NCBI RefSeq assembly: GCF_017305915.1 | Contig: NZ_JAFKJN010000015.1 | Span: forward strand, 62,001 to 126,000 | Source: Reyranella sp. | GTDB lineage: Bacteria > Pseudomonadota > Alphaproteobacteria > Reyranellales > Reyranellaceae | Direction of reading: 5' to 3' | Length of the DNA stretch: 64,000 nt | Part shown: positions 18,601 to 25,928 of the stretch, in pieces | How the letters are laid out: each line of letters begins with the position of its first letter | Numbering within the stretch: the first letter of the stretch is position 1 | Program-made: the position numbers and the translations under genes | The notes under the pieces: model-generated | Databases searched by the model: none | The model's input: the letters and a program-made list of their open reading frames with translations, nothing else | What the model was told of the DNA's origin: nothing

Positions 18601-18762
18601 CGGCATCTCGGTGTAGACGATCACCTGCGTGTCGGAGAGGTCGGGGATGGCGTCGAGGGAGACGCGGCCGACGGCATAAAAGCCGCCGGCGACCACGGCC
18701 ACGGTACAGATCAGGATCAACAGCAGGTTGCGTGCCGACCAGCGGATGACGCTCACGATCAT
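15619..18762 (-). CDS. cusA: Copper/silver RND efflux pump, inner-membrane subunit CusA
   Basis: Heavy-metal efflux (HME) RND transporter, 1,047 aa, twelve membrane helices and two large periplasmic loops; exports metal by proton antiport. TM4 motif GAMVDAAIVMIENAHKHIE holds the proton-relay Asp and Glu. Counterparts of the three E. coli CusA metal methionines (M573, M623, M672) are all present, in FYMPTTLPG, APLEMFE and RIDMLSTGIRTPVG, which supports Cu(I)/Ag(I) over Co/Zn/Cd. Other blocks: SGQFEYLQRAEAKL and VRPKMMTVTAIMAGLLPILW. The ATG overlaps the cusB stop by four bases. Confidence 0.95.
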   Translation of the reverse strand: MIVSVIRWSARNLLLILICTVAVVAGGFYAVGRVSLDAIPDLSDTQVIVYTEMPGQAPQVVEDQVTYPLTTAMLAVPHSRAVRGFSFFGVSFVYIIFEDGTDIYWARSRVLEYLNSGTLKLPPDVKPSLGPDATGVGWVYQYVVVGANRTLAELRSLQDWYVRFALAKAGGVAEVASVGGFVRQYNVIVDPAKLRAFGVPLGRVIDSIRASNREVGGRVVEMAEAEFMVRGRGYVKSAADLEQIVLRTEGPAPVLLRDVARIELGPDERRGVTERDGEGEVVGGIALQRFGQNALDVIDNAKAKLKEVAAGLPEGVRIETVYDRSELIHRAIETLKSTLIEESLVVAAVCVIFLLHVRSALVAIITLPVGVLMAFIAMHALGLGSNIMSLGGIAIAIGAMVDAAIVMIENAHKHIERLKPGESRAEAIIDAAIEVGPALFFSLLIITVSFLPIFALEDQEGRLFKPLAWTKSLAMAASALLSVTLVPALMMLFVRGRILPEHKNPVNRVLIWLYRPLINMVLRARLLTIWLALLILGASIWPALKLGSEFMPNLDEGTLFYMPTTLPGLSVTKSAELLQTQDKIIKSFPEVESVFGKAGRAATATDPAPLEMFETVINLKPKSQWRTDMNIDKLIVEMDRALQFPGVSNAWTMPIKARIDMLSTGIRTPVGVKLLGRDYTELEQVARQVEAAIRDVRGATSVYAERVNGGYFLDIVPDRAKLAQYGVLVEDLQQAVASALGGEAVSNTVEGRERYSINVRYPRDYRSDPRAIAQDILVPNMRGTLLPLGQVADVHLTQGPTTIRTEDARLAVYVFVDFRDRDLGGFVADAQHAVQEKVKFPPGTYAVWSGQFEYLQRAEAKLKIVVPATLLLIFVLLYVSFGRISETLIVMLSLPFSLVGGLWLVWWMGFNLSVAVAVGFIALAGVAAETGVVMLIYLDHALKERQRHCETEGRALEPADLRAAIIAGAVERVRPKMMTVTAIMAGLLPILWSTGTGSEVMQRIAVPMIGGMVSSTVLTLLVIPAIYGLVKGWRLESASVPAREARA

Positions 18763-20039
18763 TTGTTTTCTCCCGCTGAGAACGTCCCGAGCGCTGCGCG
18801 CAGGTTGCTTTCGGCGTCTATCAGGAAGGTGGCGGAGGTGACCACGCGTTCACCGGGCGCCAGCCCGTCGAGCACCTGCACGTAACCCGGCACGCGCGCG
18901 CCGAGCTTTACCGCCACGGGCTGGTAGCGGCCCTCGCCGCGTTCGAGCAGGACGATCTGACGGCGGCCGCTGTCGATGAGGGCGGACTCAGGCACGGCAA
19001 GCACGCGTCCCAGAGGCGCTTCGATCTCGACGGTGGCTGCCATGTCGGCGCGCAGCAGGCCGTCAGGATTGGCGACCTCGATGCGCAACCTGGCGGTGCG
19101 GCTTTCCTTGCCGACATTGGGATAGATGAAGATCACCTTGCCCATGAACGGCCGATCTGGCCAGGTATTGACCGTGATCTTCGCCATATCGCCCACCTTC
19201 ACGTAACCCAGATCCTGCTCGTAGACCTCGGCCAGCACCCACATGGTGCGCGTGTCGATGATGCGGAACAGTGTCTCGCCCGGCTGGTAGCGCATACCTT
19301 CGACGGCCATCTTTTCGACCACCGTGCCCGACGCGGGCGAAGGGAAGGTGATGATGCGCGACGGCTTCTCGCCGCGGCGCAGCTTGTCCAGTTCGGCTTG
19401 CGGGTAGTCGAGGTTGCGCAGACGCCCATCGGCGGCGCCGGCCCCGCCCATACCGTGCGACAGGGCGAATTCCTGTTGCAGGACGTTCAGTTCGGGGCTG
19501 TAGACCTCGAACAGCGGTTGACCTGCCTTTACAAGGTCGCCGGTGGCGTTGACGAACAGCTTCTCAATCCAGCCGCCGAACTTGGGCGCGATCAGGGTTT
19601 GACGGCGCTCGTCGTACTGCACAGAAGCGAAGGTGCGAACGGTGCGGACGAGGGCTCGCTCCTCGACCGTTTCGGTGCGCACGCCCAGCCGCTGCACTCG
19701 GTCGAGGCTCACCTTGATCACGTTGCTGTCCTGCGGTGCTCCCTCGTCCTCGCACACGGGGATATAGTCCATGTTCATCGAATCCTTCTTCGGGACCGGC
19801 GAGGTATCGGGGGCACCCATCGGATTGCGATAGAACTTGGCCGGCTTGCCGCTGCACGGACCGGTGGAGGGGCCGGCGGGGGGCGGGGCCATGGCCTCGG
19901 CGGAGGGCATCGGAGCGCCTGGCCCGCTGCCCTTCAACATCCACAGGGCGGCTCCCGCGCCGCCCGCGGCCCCCAATGCCAGCGCGAGCAGCGTCAATGG
20001 CAGGACGTGGCTTCGCCTTGATTGCGATTCGTTCGACAT
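18759..20039 (-). CDS. cusB: RND periplasmic adaptor of the copper/silver pump (CusB)
   Basis: Membrane-fusion protein linking CusA to CusC, 426 aa. N-terminal signal-anchor helix (VLPLTLLALALGAAGGAGAA), then a heavy-metal-binding segment at about residues 65-100 with FYRNPMGAPDTSPVPKKDSM and MDYIPVCED, as in CusB proteins, followed by barrel-sandwich (FGGWIEKLFVNATGDLVKAG), helical hairpin and beta-barrel domains. Start 20039 is chosen because AAAGGGAAG lies just upstream; the frame stays open for 63 codons further but without a good site. Stop overlaps cusA. Confidence 0.92.
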   Translation of the reverse strand: MSNESQSRRSHVLPLTLLALALGAAGGAGAALWMLKGSGPGAPMPSAEAMAPPPAGPSTGPCSGKPAKFYRNPMGAPDTSPVPKKDSMNMDYIPVCEDEGAPQDSNVIKVSLDRVQRLGVRTETVEERALVRTVRTFASVQYDERRQTLIAPKFGGWIEKLFVNATGDLVKAGQPLFEVYSPELNVLQQEFALSHGMGGAGAADGRLRNLDYPQAELDKLRRGEKPSRIITFPSPASGTVVEKMAVEGMRYQPGETLFRIIDTRTMWVLAEVYEQDLGYVKVGDMAKITVNTWPDRPFMGKVIFIYPNVGKESRTARLRIEVANPDGLLRADMAATVEIEAPLGRVLAVPESALIDSGRRQIVLLERGEGRYQPVAVKLGARVPGYVQVLDGLAPGERVVTSATFLIDAESNLRAALGTFSAGENK

Positions 20040-20124
20040 GCGACTTCCCTTTCGACAGCGCGCATAGGCGCGCACAGCGCAGTGTCCGAAGACACGGCGC
20101 TCCACCTCGACAACGATCAGGAAA

Positions 20125-20451
20125 TCAGGATCGCGGTGGGAAAGGGTCTGGCGGCCGTGACAGGCCGTGCAGCACGACCAGGCGACCGGGCACAGCGCTG
20201 TCGCCACGATCGACCACCGGCAGGGCAACGGATCCGAGCGTCGACAGCGGGCTCACGCAGACCTGCGAGCAGCCGTTATCCGCGGTCTGACAGGGGTCGC
20301 AATCGTGGCAGTGAGGGCAAGGCTGCGACATCGCCATACGCTGGGGCATGGCATCGGCGGCTTTCGTCCAGGCAAACGCCGCCACCGGGAGCATCGCCGA
20401 AATCGCGGCGAGGCACCCCAGGAATGCGGCCAGACGGCGGACACCCTTCAT
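20125..20451 (-). CDS. Small secreted Cys-rich protein upstream of cusB
   Basis: 108 aa. MKGVRRLAAFLGCLAAISAM leads into a Sec signal ending near AFAW. The mature part has a compact cluster of cysteines and histidine, PCPHCHDCDPCQTADNGCSQ, followed by another CV pair and a proline/arginine-rich tail. The cluster is a plausible soft-metal site. It is the first gene of the cus operon, 85 bp before cusB and in the same direction, so a periplasmic metal-binding role is likely by inference. It is not CusF by sequence. An ATG three codons earlier (20460) is an alternative start. Confidence 0.65.
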   Translation of the reverse strand: MKGVRRLAAFLGCLAAISAMLPVAAFAWTKAADAMPQRMAMSQPCPHCHDCDPCQTADNGCSQVCVSPLSTLGSVALPVVDRGDSAVPGRLVVLHGLSRPPDPFPPRS

Positions 20452-20535
20452 CCGGCCCATATTGCGCCGGTTGGCGACTGCTGCCAATCACGTTGATGTA
20501 ACCGACGGTCGAAGCGCAACAAGGAGACTGCAGGT

Positions 20536-21739
20536 CTAACTGCTTGCGCCATCTCGCCTTTTTGCACCTGACGGCCAGGCGACCTGCATCTGGCCAGAGG
20601 ACTCGATGGTCTTCCAATCCGGCCGGTAGATCTCAATTGGCTGGCTGCGTCCCCGCAGAAAATGTGCGGATAGCGGGACCCATGCCAAGTTCGTCTCCAA
20701 ATCAGGTGCCGATGCGAGGACATCGGCCGAGATCAGCAACGATTCGCCGAGATCGGCAGTGAGACGTTCGATACGTGCGGCGATATTCACGGTATCGCCA
20801 ATGGCCGTGTATTCGAGCCGCTGCGCGTCCCTCAAAGGCCCGGCAATCACGTCGCCGTAGTGGACTCCGACACCGACGCGCAGCGGCGGAAGCCCATTGG
20901 CGACCCGCTCGGCGCTCCACTGCTCGATGGCGGAAACCACCGCCAGGCCGCCGAGCACGGCGTTGCGCGCATCGTTGGCGCGCGGCTGCGGCACGCCGAA
21001 GATCGCCATCACGCCATCGCCGATGAATTTGTCGATCGTGCCGTGATGCTTGGTGATCGGTTCAGAGATGCGGCGGCGATAGTCGTTCGGGAAATACGCG
21101 ACCTTGTCGGCCGCCACGTTCTCGGCGAGGCCGGTGAAGCCGCGCAGGTCCGCGAACAGGATCGCGGCACTCTGAGGCCGGAACGACGGAGCATCGCCGG
21201 CATTCGCGATTTCGTCCACCAGTTGCGGACTGAAATATCGAGAGAGATTTGCACGCAAATGGGCTTCGGTCAGTGACCGCGTCAACGTCCGACGCGCCCG
21301 CATGACGGCGATGGAGAGCGCGAAGGTCACCAGACCGACGATCGCCAGACGCCCAAGCGCGGCCGTCAACGTGGCGGAAGTCCAGGCATTGACGCCGACG
21401 CCGATGGCGGGCGCCACCAGGAGAAGCGCGACCCAGAGAGCCACGAACAGCCCACCCGTATAGAATCAGCAGCGGCCGGTGTCGCACAGCGCCGGCGGCA
21501 AGGGTCACGAAGATCACCGACGCGGCCGGCGTGTCGAGGGCGAGATGCAGGGGCTGCCCTGTCGCCTCGGCGAGCATCACGAGGCAGTGGACCAGCCATA
21601 CCACCTCGAGGCTGGTCAACAACCAGGGTATCCACGGTGCGTAGAGGCTCCGACGGGCCGTCACCAGGCCCGCCACGGCAATCAGCGGCCATTCCTTCGC
21701 ACATGGATCGCCTCCGCTACAGGTTCGCATCGCGTCCAA
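20536..21739 (-). pseudogene. Class III adenylate cyclase, frameshifted and 5'-truncated
   Basis: Membrane cyclase that would make cAMP. The catalytic domain is complete: ILFADLRGFT with the first metal Asp, IDKFIGDGVMAIFGVP with the adenine Lys and second Asp, and EYTAIGDTVNIAARIE with the transition-state Asn and Arg. The preceding region has several hydrophobic helices, but these are split between two frames: 21739 to ~21455 reads LLTSLEVVWLVHCLVMLAEA..., then a one-base shift near 21451-21462 is needed to reach TGGLFVALWVALLL. The N-terminal start looks cut about 50 bp before the right island repeat. A GTG at 21444 could still yield a protein with the catalytic domain. Sequencing error at the shift cannot be excluded. 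Confidence 0.7.
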
Positions 21740-21768
21740 CGAACCGACATCCGAGTCGTTGCCGGCGG

Positions 21769-21805
21769 CACCCGAGACCTGGTGTGCCTGCTCGGCCTCG
21801 ACGGT
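21769..21805. repeat. 37-bp direct repeat, copy 1
   Basis: Begins CACCCGAGACCTGGTGTGCC; identical to 24719-24755 in the same orientation, 2,950 bp apart. It overlaps the left edge of the attachment repeat at 21803, so it marks the right end of the copper segment. Confidence 0.85.
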
Positions 21806-21851
21806 TTCCTCACGGAAGTGTTGGTTCGAGTCCGACCGGGGGCACCAGCGC
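21803..21851 (+). repeat. Island attachment repeat, right copy (attR-like)
   Basis: Exact 49-bp copy of 13801-13849: the tRNA-Leu 3' part including variable arm, T-arm, acceptor strand and CCA, without the 5' half. The 110 bp after it (21852-21961) also resemble the 110 bp after the left copy, including shared GACGAGTATGTC-like and GTGCAAA-TGGGTGC motifs, suggesting that a second related element begins here. Confidence 0.9.
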
Positions 21852-21961
21852 TGAAACGCAAGCGGGCGGGCGTTTCATCCACGACGGTGAACGAGTATGT
21901 CAGTGCGCGGCATGACAGAGCGGAATAGTGCCAGGTGCAAACTGGGTGCGAACAGCGAAGG

Positions 21962-22861
21962 TCAGAGATCGAAGCTCAGCCGAAGCTTGACCTGATGGCG
22001 CTCGAAGTTGGTGAGGTCGAGACCGCGGCCGACGTCCGCGGCCTGTCCCCAGACCTGCACGTCCCAGGCCCCTGACAGCGTGACGCCTTTGACCACCGGC
22101 GCATAGAAGGTCGGACCGACATAGAGCGCCTGCCCGGCCAGGGCATCGAGCGCGAGACCGCTGAAGGCGCGGAGATAGCGTGCCTCGCCGCCGAGATAGA
22201 GCCAGGATGACAATCGCCGCGATGCCGCTGCGTTGAAGCCGAGAATGGAGCCGTCGATGGCGAGTCCGCTTGCCTGCTCGCGATCGCGCTCGAGCTGGTA
22301 ACTGAGATTGAGAGCGGCATAGAGCTGTCCCGGGATCAGGGCGCGATCCGCCACCGCTATGAACAGGGCGCCAAAACGGTCAGCGGGGACGCCATCGGCC
22401 GGGTTGGTGAAGCCGACAAACGGCGTGGCGACGAACGTCAGGCCGACCGGCGCGGAGGCCCGGTCGAGCGGGTGATAGCGAAACTCCAGCGACACGGCGT
22501 CGAAGCTCAGTCGATTTTGGTCGGCGCTACCGTCGAGCCCGGAGATCGCGTAGCTGGAGACGGTCACCGCCGGGGCGATCCGGAACTGGTCGGTCACACC
22601 GTATTTCACGGTCGGTGTCGTCGAGACCGCACTGTAGGTGCTTGCCTGCCGGCCGAAGCGGCCAACCGTTTCCACTTCGCCTTCGAGATCGCCGCGGCGT
22701 CCGATGTCGCTGCCCTCGGTGAAGCCGAACATATGCTCGGTGTCCGGCCCCGCAGGCGCGGCCGAGCGGGGCGGTTCAGCATGGGCATGCACAGCGACTG
22801 CCAAGCAACTGACGAGAAGCAAGCTCGCGGCGCAGGCATGTCGGAGAAGGTGTGAATACAA
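21962..22861 (-). CDS. Predicted outer-membrane beta-barrel protein after dmeF
   Basis: 299 aa. Signal peptide within the first ~28 residues (HACAASLLLVSCLAVAVHAH), then a protein of alternating polar/hydrophobic strands with aromatic girdles, ending in the typical barrel C-terminus LRLSFDL (terminal hydrophobic residue). Mature start HMFGFTEGSDIGRRGDLEGE. No family name is certain. The only usable start at this position is TTG at 22861; a stop codon in frame lies shortly upstream. 21 bp after the dmeF stop in the same direction, so it likely belongs to the metal-export unit and may help metal cross the outer membrane (inference). Confidence 0.65.
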   Translation of the reverse strand: MYSHLLRHACAASLLLVSCLAVAVHAHAEPPRSAAPAGPDTEHMFGFTEGSDIGRRGDLEGEVETVGRFGRQASTYSAVSTTPTVKYGVTDQFRIAPAVTVSSYAISGLDGSADQNRLSFDAVSLEFRYHPLDRASAPVGLTFVATPFVGFTNPADGVPADRFGALFIAVADRALIPGQLYAALNLSYQLERDREQASGLAIDGSILGFNAAASRRLSSWLYLGGEARYLRAFSGLALDALAGQALYVGPTFYAPVVKGVTLSGAWDVQVWGQAADVGRGLDLTNFERHQVKLRLSFDL

Positions 22862-22882
22862 GAATGGCCTCGCCTGACCATC

Positions 22883-24135
22883 CTACCTATCCCCGCAGTA
22901 TACTATTCCAGGTCGCTGCCGATGCGAGACCTCGATGGTGAGATGCGACAACGATTTGAAGCGTGCGAGTCGGCCGCGATAGTAGTCGGCATCGCGCGGG
23001 TGCATGGTAATTACCGAGACGATCGCGCCCAGATGCCCCGGCCCCAGACGCCAAAGATGGAGATCGGTTTGTCGCCGTCGCTCTCGACGGTTTGGCGCAA
23101 GGTGTCCGCCAGACGCCGGTCCGGAATCATATCGAGTAGGATCGCGCAGGTGTCCCGGATCAGGCCGTACGACCAGCTTGCGATAACGCCAGCGCCAATG
23201 ATGCCCGCAAGCGGGTCCATCCAGAGCCAACCAAAAGACCGCGCGAGCAGCAGGCCCGCGATCACCAGCACGGAAACCGCGGCGTCGGCGATGACGTGGA
23301 TGATGGCGGCGCGCATGTTGTTGTCACGATGCGCCGCGCCGTGCGCGTGCTCTTCGAAGATGACAGGATAGTCACGCCGGCCGATCCGCAGACATGCCGT
23401 AAAGGCGTGCGGCTCGGGAATCTCCTCGACCGATTCCAAATAGCCGTCTTGCTGCTGCATCGTGAAGAGCCGCCGCTCACCATCAGGGCGCACTGTTTCA
23501 ATCGACGTTGCTTGCGCGGTGAGAGCGCCGCCGCTCACGACGCGGAGCCGGAAACGCGGCGGCACGCCGTCCTCGAACACTTCAAGGCTGACGATGCCCG
23601 CTTCAACTGCAATGCGGTGCGCTTCGTCATGGTCATGCTCGTGGCGTGCATGGCTGTGGCCGTGGTGATGTCCGCCGCTGCTGAGCAGCCAGGCGCTGGC
23701 GACGTTCACCGCCAGGCCGAGACAGGCAATCGGAATGGCCTCGCGGAAGTGGATCGGGACCGGCTCGAAGAGTCGACCGGCCGATTCGTAGGCAATCAGC
23801 AGGGCAATCATTGCGAGAATGATGGCGCTGGTGAAGCCTGCGAGATCGCCGAGCTTGCCGGTGCTGAAGGTGAAGTTGGAATTGTCAGCATGCTTGCGGG
23901 CGTAGGTATAGGCGAGGGCGGCCAGCAGAAGCGCACCGGCGTGCGTGCTCATGTGCAGGCCGTCGGCAACGAGCGCGATCGAGCCGAACAACAAGCCGCC
24001 GACGATCTCGGCGAGCATCATGGCCCCACACAGCCAGATCACGGCCCAGGTCTTGCGCTCGCTCCTCTCGTGCCCCTCACCGAGGAAGACGTGGCTATGG
24101 AACGCCGAGGGGTTGCCGTTGTCGGTCTCAGCCAT
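22883..24135 (-). pseudogene. dmeF: Co/Ni cation diffusion facilitator DmeF, frameshifted
   Basis: CDF exporter for divalent metals, inner membrane, six helices. Metal-site residues are visible in VADGLHMSTHAGAL (TM2) and HVIADAAVSVLVIAG (TM5). A long His-rich cytoplasmic loop, GGHHHGHSHARHEHDHDEAH, fits DmeF of rhizobia. From 24135 the frame runs intact through TM6, then a one-base shift near 23066-23073 moves the C-terminal domain (TDLHLWRLGPGHLGAIVSV) into another frame that ends at 22883. The shifted product would lose the cytoplasmic dimer domain. This may be a real mutation or a sequencing error. Directly downstream of its repressor gene. Confidence 0.8.
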
Positions 24136-24143
24136 GGCAGACC

Positions 24144-24428
24144 TCAGGTCAGGTAGGAATGGATGATTTCGACCAGCTCTTCCGCCGCCTGAGAGCGCGG
24201 ATCGCCCTGTTTCGCCGACGGATCGACCAGATGCTCGAGGATGTGGTCCTCGATCACCTCGGCGATGAACCCATCCAGCGCGCCCCGGCAAGCGGTGGCC
24301 TGTTGGAGAATGGCGGCGCACGTCGCCTCCTCTTCGATCCGCCGCTCGACGGCATCGAGCTGGCCACGAATGCGCCGGAGTCTCATGAGCAGCTTGCGCT
24401 TCTCTTTTTCTTGCGTGGTGTGCGACAC
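24144..24428 (-). CDS. dmeR: RcnR/DmeR-type metal-sensing repressor
   Basis: 94-aa all-helical repressor of the CsoR/RcnR/FrmR family. All four Ni/Co ligands of E. coli RcnR (H3, C35, H60, H64) have counterparts: H3 in SHTTQEK, C37 in ATCAAILQQ, H62 and H66 in IEDHILEHLV. This assigns it to the Ni/Co-sensing branch and also fixes the start: the GTG at 24428 puts the histidine at position 3. AGGA lies 8 bases upstream. It is the first gene of dmeR-dmeF-barrel protein and faces a G-tract operator. Confidence 0.88.
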   Translation of the reverse strand: MSHTTQEKEKRKLLMRLRRIRGQLDAVERRIEEEATCAAILQQATACRGALDGFIAEVIEDHILEHLVDPSAKQGDPRSQAAEELVEIIHSYLT

Positions 24429-24440
24429 TGGGCTTGATCC

Positions 24441-24466
24441 TATCCTGGAGGGGGGTATATATCCCG
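24441..24466. promoter_or_regulatory. Probable DmeR operator (G-tract flanked by A/T)
   Basis: GGAGGGGGGTATATATCCC (24447-24465) lies just upstream of the dmeR GTG. RcnR/CsoR-family operators are known as G/C tracts flanked by short A/T inverted repeats (RcnR: TACT-G6-N-AGTA). Metal binding would release the repressor and allow dmeRF transcription. Confidence 0.55.
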
Positions 24467-24479
24467 ACACCTGCCCCTT

Positions 24480-24718
24480 GTCGAACCCGTTCGAGGCGGC
24501 GGGCCAGAGCAACCGTAGCAAGGGATTCGATGAACCCCCGACCTAGCAACTGCCCGGGACGATCGAGAGACCCCGGGGGCATCGGCACGCCGAGCCCCTG
24601 ATCCCTTGCGCCTCCCGGGTCGAACCAATCGATCTGAGAAGAAGGAGGCGCGGAAGATGATCGCCGCATTTCGCAACGTTCGCCCGGCTGCAGCCCGGCC
24701 GGCGAATTCGTCAAAAGT
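24480..24718. other. Non-coding stretch upstream of dmeR
   Basis: No intact gene was found. Short open frames on both strands have no recognisable motif. The segment ends at the second copy of the 37-bp repeat. It may be the worn right arm of the second element. Confidence 0.4.
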
Positions 24719-24755
24719 CACCCGAGACCTGGTGTGCCTGCTCGGCCTCGACGGT
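24719..24755. repeat. 37-bp direct repeat, copy 2
   Basis: Identical to 21769-21805 and in the same orientation. Here the repeat is not followed by the tRNA-Leu fragment; the sequence diverges at 24756. The following 171 bp up to the LysR gene show nothing recognisable. Confidence 0.85.
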
Positions 24756-24926
24756 CTGCCGATGGCGGCAACGAAGCTCGTTTGCCGTTGGCATCGCAGT
24801 TCTGACGGCCGGTTGGTGTGCAGTTGGGAACCGGACGCGGCGTACCGGCCTCAAACCGGGCAGAGCGAGGGCTTGCTCTAACTCATTGCCCGTTCGCGGC
24901 CGTCGTCGCACCCAAATGCATGGCGA

Positions 24927-25817
24927 TTAGCCTGTCAGATACGATTTCATCGACTCGCGTTCTTCGATGATGAAGTCGAAGAATGCGGATATGCGCGGCG
25001 TTCTCCTGAGATCGGGGTGCGCCAGCAGGCGCCAGCTTCGCGACAGCTCGGCAACCGGCCCCAGCACCCGGACAAGATCCGGCTCCGCATCTCCCAGCGC
25101 GGCCGGCAGCGGCCCGACCCCGAGGCCGGACTTCACGGAATAGATAAGGCCAAGGACACTGTTGGCGCGCGCCGCCATCTTGGCCTGCGGCGCCACATCC
25201 CTGAGCCACTTCGCGGCGCGATGGTTGCTCAGCGTGTCGTCGAAGCCCACCAGATGATGAAGAGACAGATCCTCGATTCGTTCCGGCTTGCCGTGGTGCT
25301 CGATATAGGCGCGGCTGGCATAGACCGCCCAGATCGAGTCGGCGATCTTGCGGCCCACCAGCTCGTCGTCCGTATCGCCTGACCGGAAGGCGACGTCCGC
25401 TTCGCCTTTCGACAGGTCCAAATAACGATCGCTGGTCACGAACTCGACCCGCAGCTTGGGATGGCGCGCATGGAAACGGTCGATGAGCTTCGATTGCGTC
25501 ATCCGGTAAACGATCGGCTCCGGGCAGGTGACCCGGATGACGCCGGTCAGGTCCAGGGCGGTGTCGGTTACCCGACGCTCGAAGTCGGTAACGGCGACCT
25601 CGACGCGTTCGGCGTAGGGTAGCAATGCCTCGCCTAATTCGGTCAGCCGGTAGCCGCTCGGTTGACGCACCACCAATTGCCGTCCGATCCGCCGCTCGAG
25701 CTCGCTGAGCCGTCGATGAACGGTCGATTGACTGAGGCCAAGCGCCTTTCCCGCCGCGATCGTGCTGTGGTTGCGCGCGACTGCCAGGAAGTATTTGAGG
25801 TCGGCCCAGTCGAACAT
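24927..25817 (-). CDS. LysR-family transcriptional regulator
   Basis: 296 aa. N-terminal winged helix-turn-helix (FDWADLKYFLAVARNHSTIA then GLSQSTVHRRLSELERRIG), followed by the two-lobed effector domain. The wording of the HTH puts it in the AaeR/GcvA-like group that often regulates the divergent neighbour. The ATG at 25817 starts at the first helix; an in-frame start 19 codons upstream would add a disordered tail. Divergent from a Bug receptor with ~110 bp between, so it probably controls that gene in response to its ligand. Base composition seems less GC-rich than flanking core genes. Confidence 0.88.
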   Translation of the reverse strand: MFDWADLKYFLAVARNHSTIAAGKALGLSQSTVHRRLSELERRIGRQLVVRQPSGYRLTELGEALLPYAERVEVAVTDFERRVTDTALDLTGVIRVTCPEPIVYRMTQSKLIDRFHARHPKLRVEFVTSDRYLDLSKGEADVAFRSGDTDDELVGRKIADSIWAVYASRAYIEHHGKPERIEDLSLHHLVGFDDTLSNHRAAKWLRDVAPQAKMAARANSVLGLIYSVKSGLGVGPLPAALGDAEPDLVRVLGPVAELSRSWRLLAHPDLRRTPRISAFFDFIIEERESMKSYLTG

Positions 25818-25928
25818 GTTCCGATTATGCACTTCTGCCGCCTCGTTTCTCAATGTTGCGGCTCCCCCAGTCATTCGTTGGCGCGTAGGTTTCGCCGGCT
25901 CGCCGTCGCCCGTTGCGCGGAGATTGCG

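Noticed and set aside
21682..21882. Short minus-strand frame across the right tRNA fragment
   Set aside because: It includes the antisense reading of the tRNA-Leu piece; not a real protein.
24480..24718. Possible transposase remnant upstream of dmeR
   Set aside because: No DDE or resolvase motif and no terminal inverted repeats could be found.
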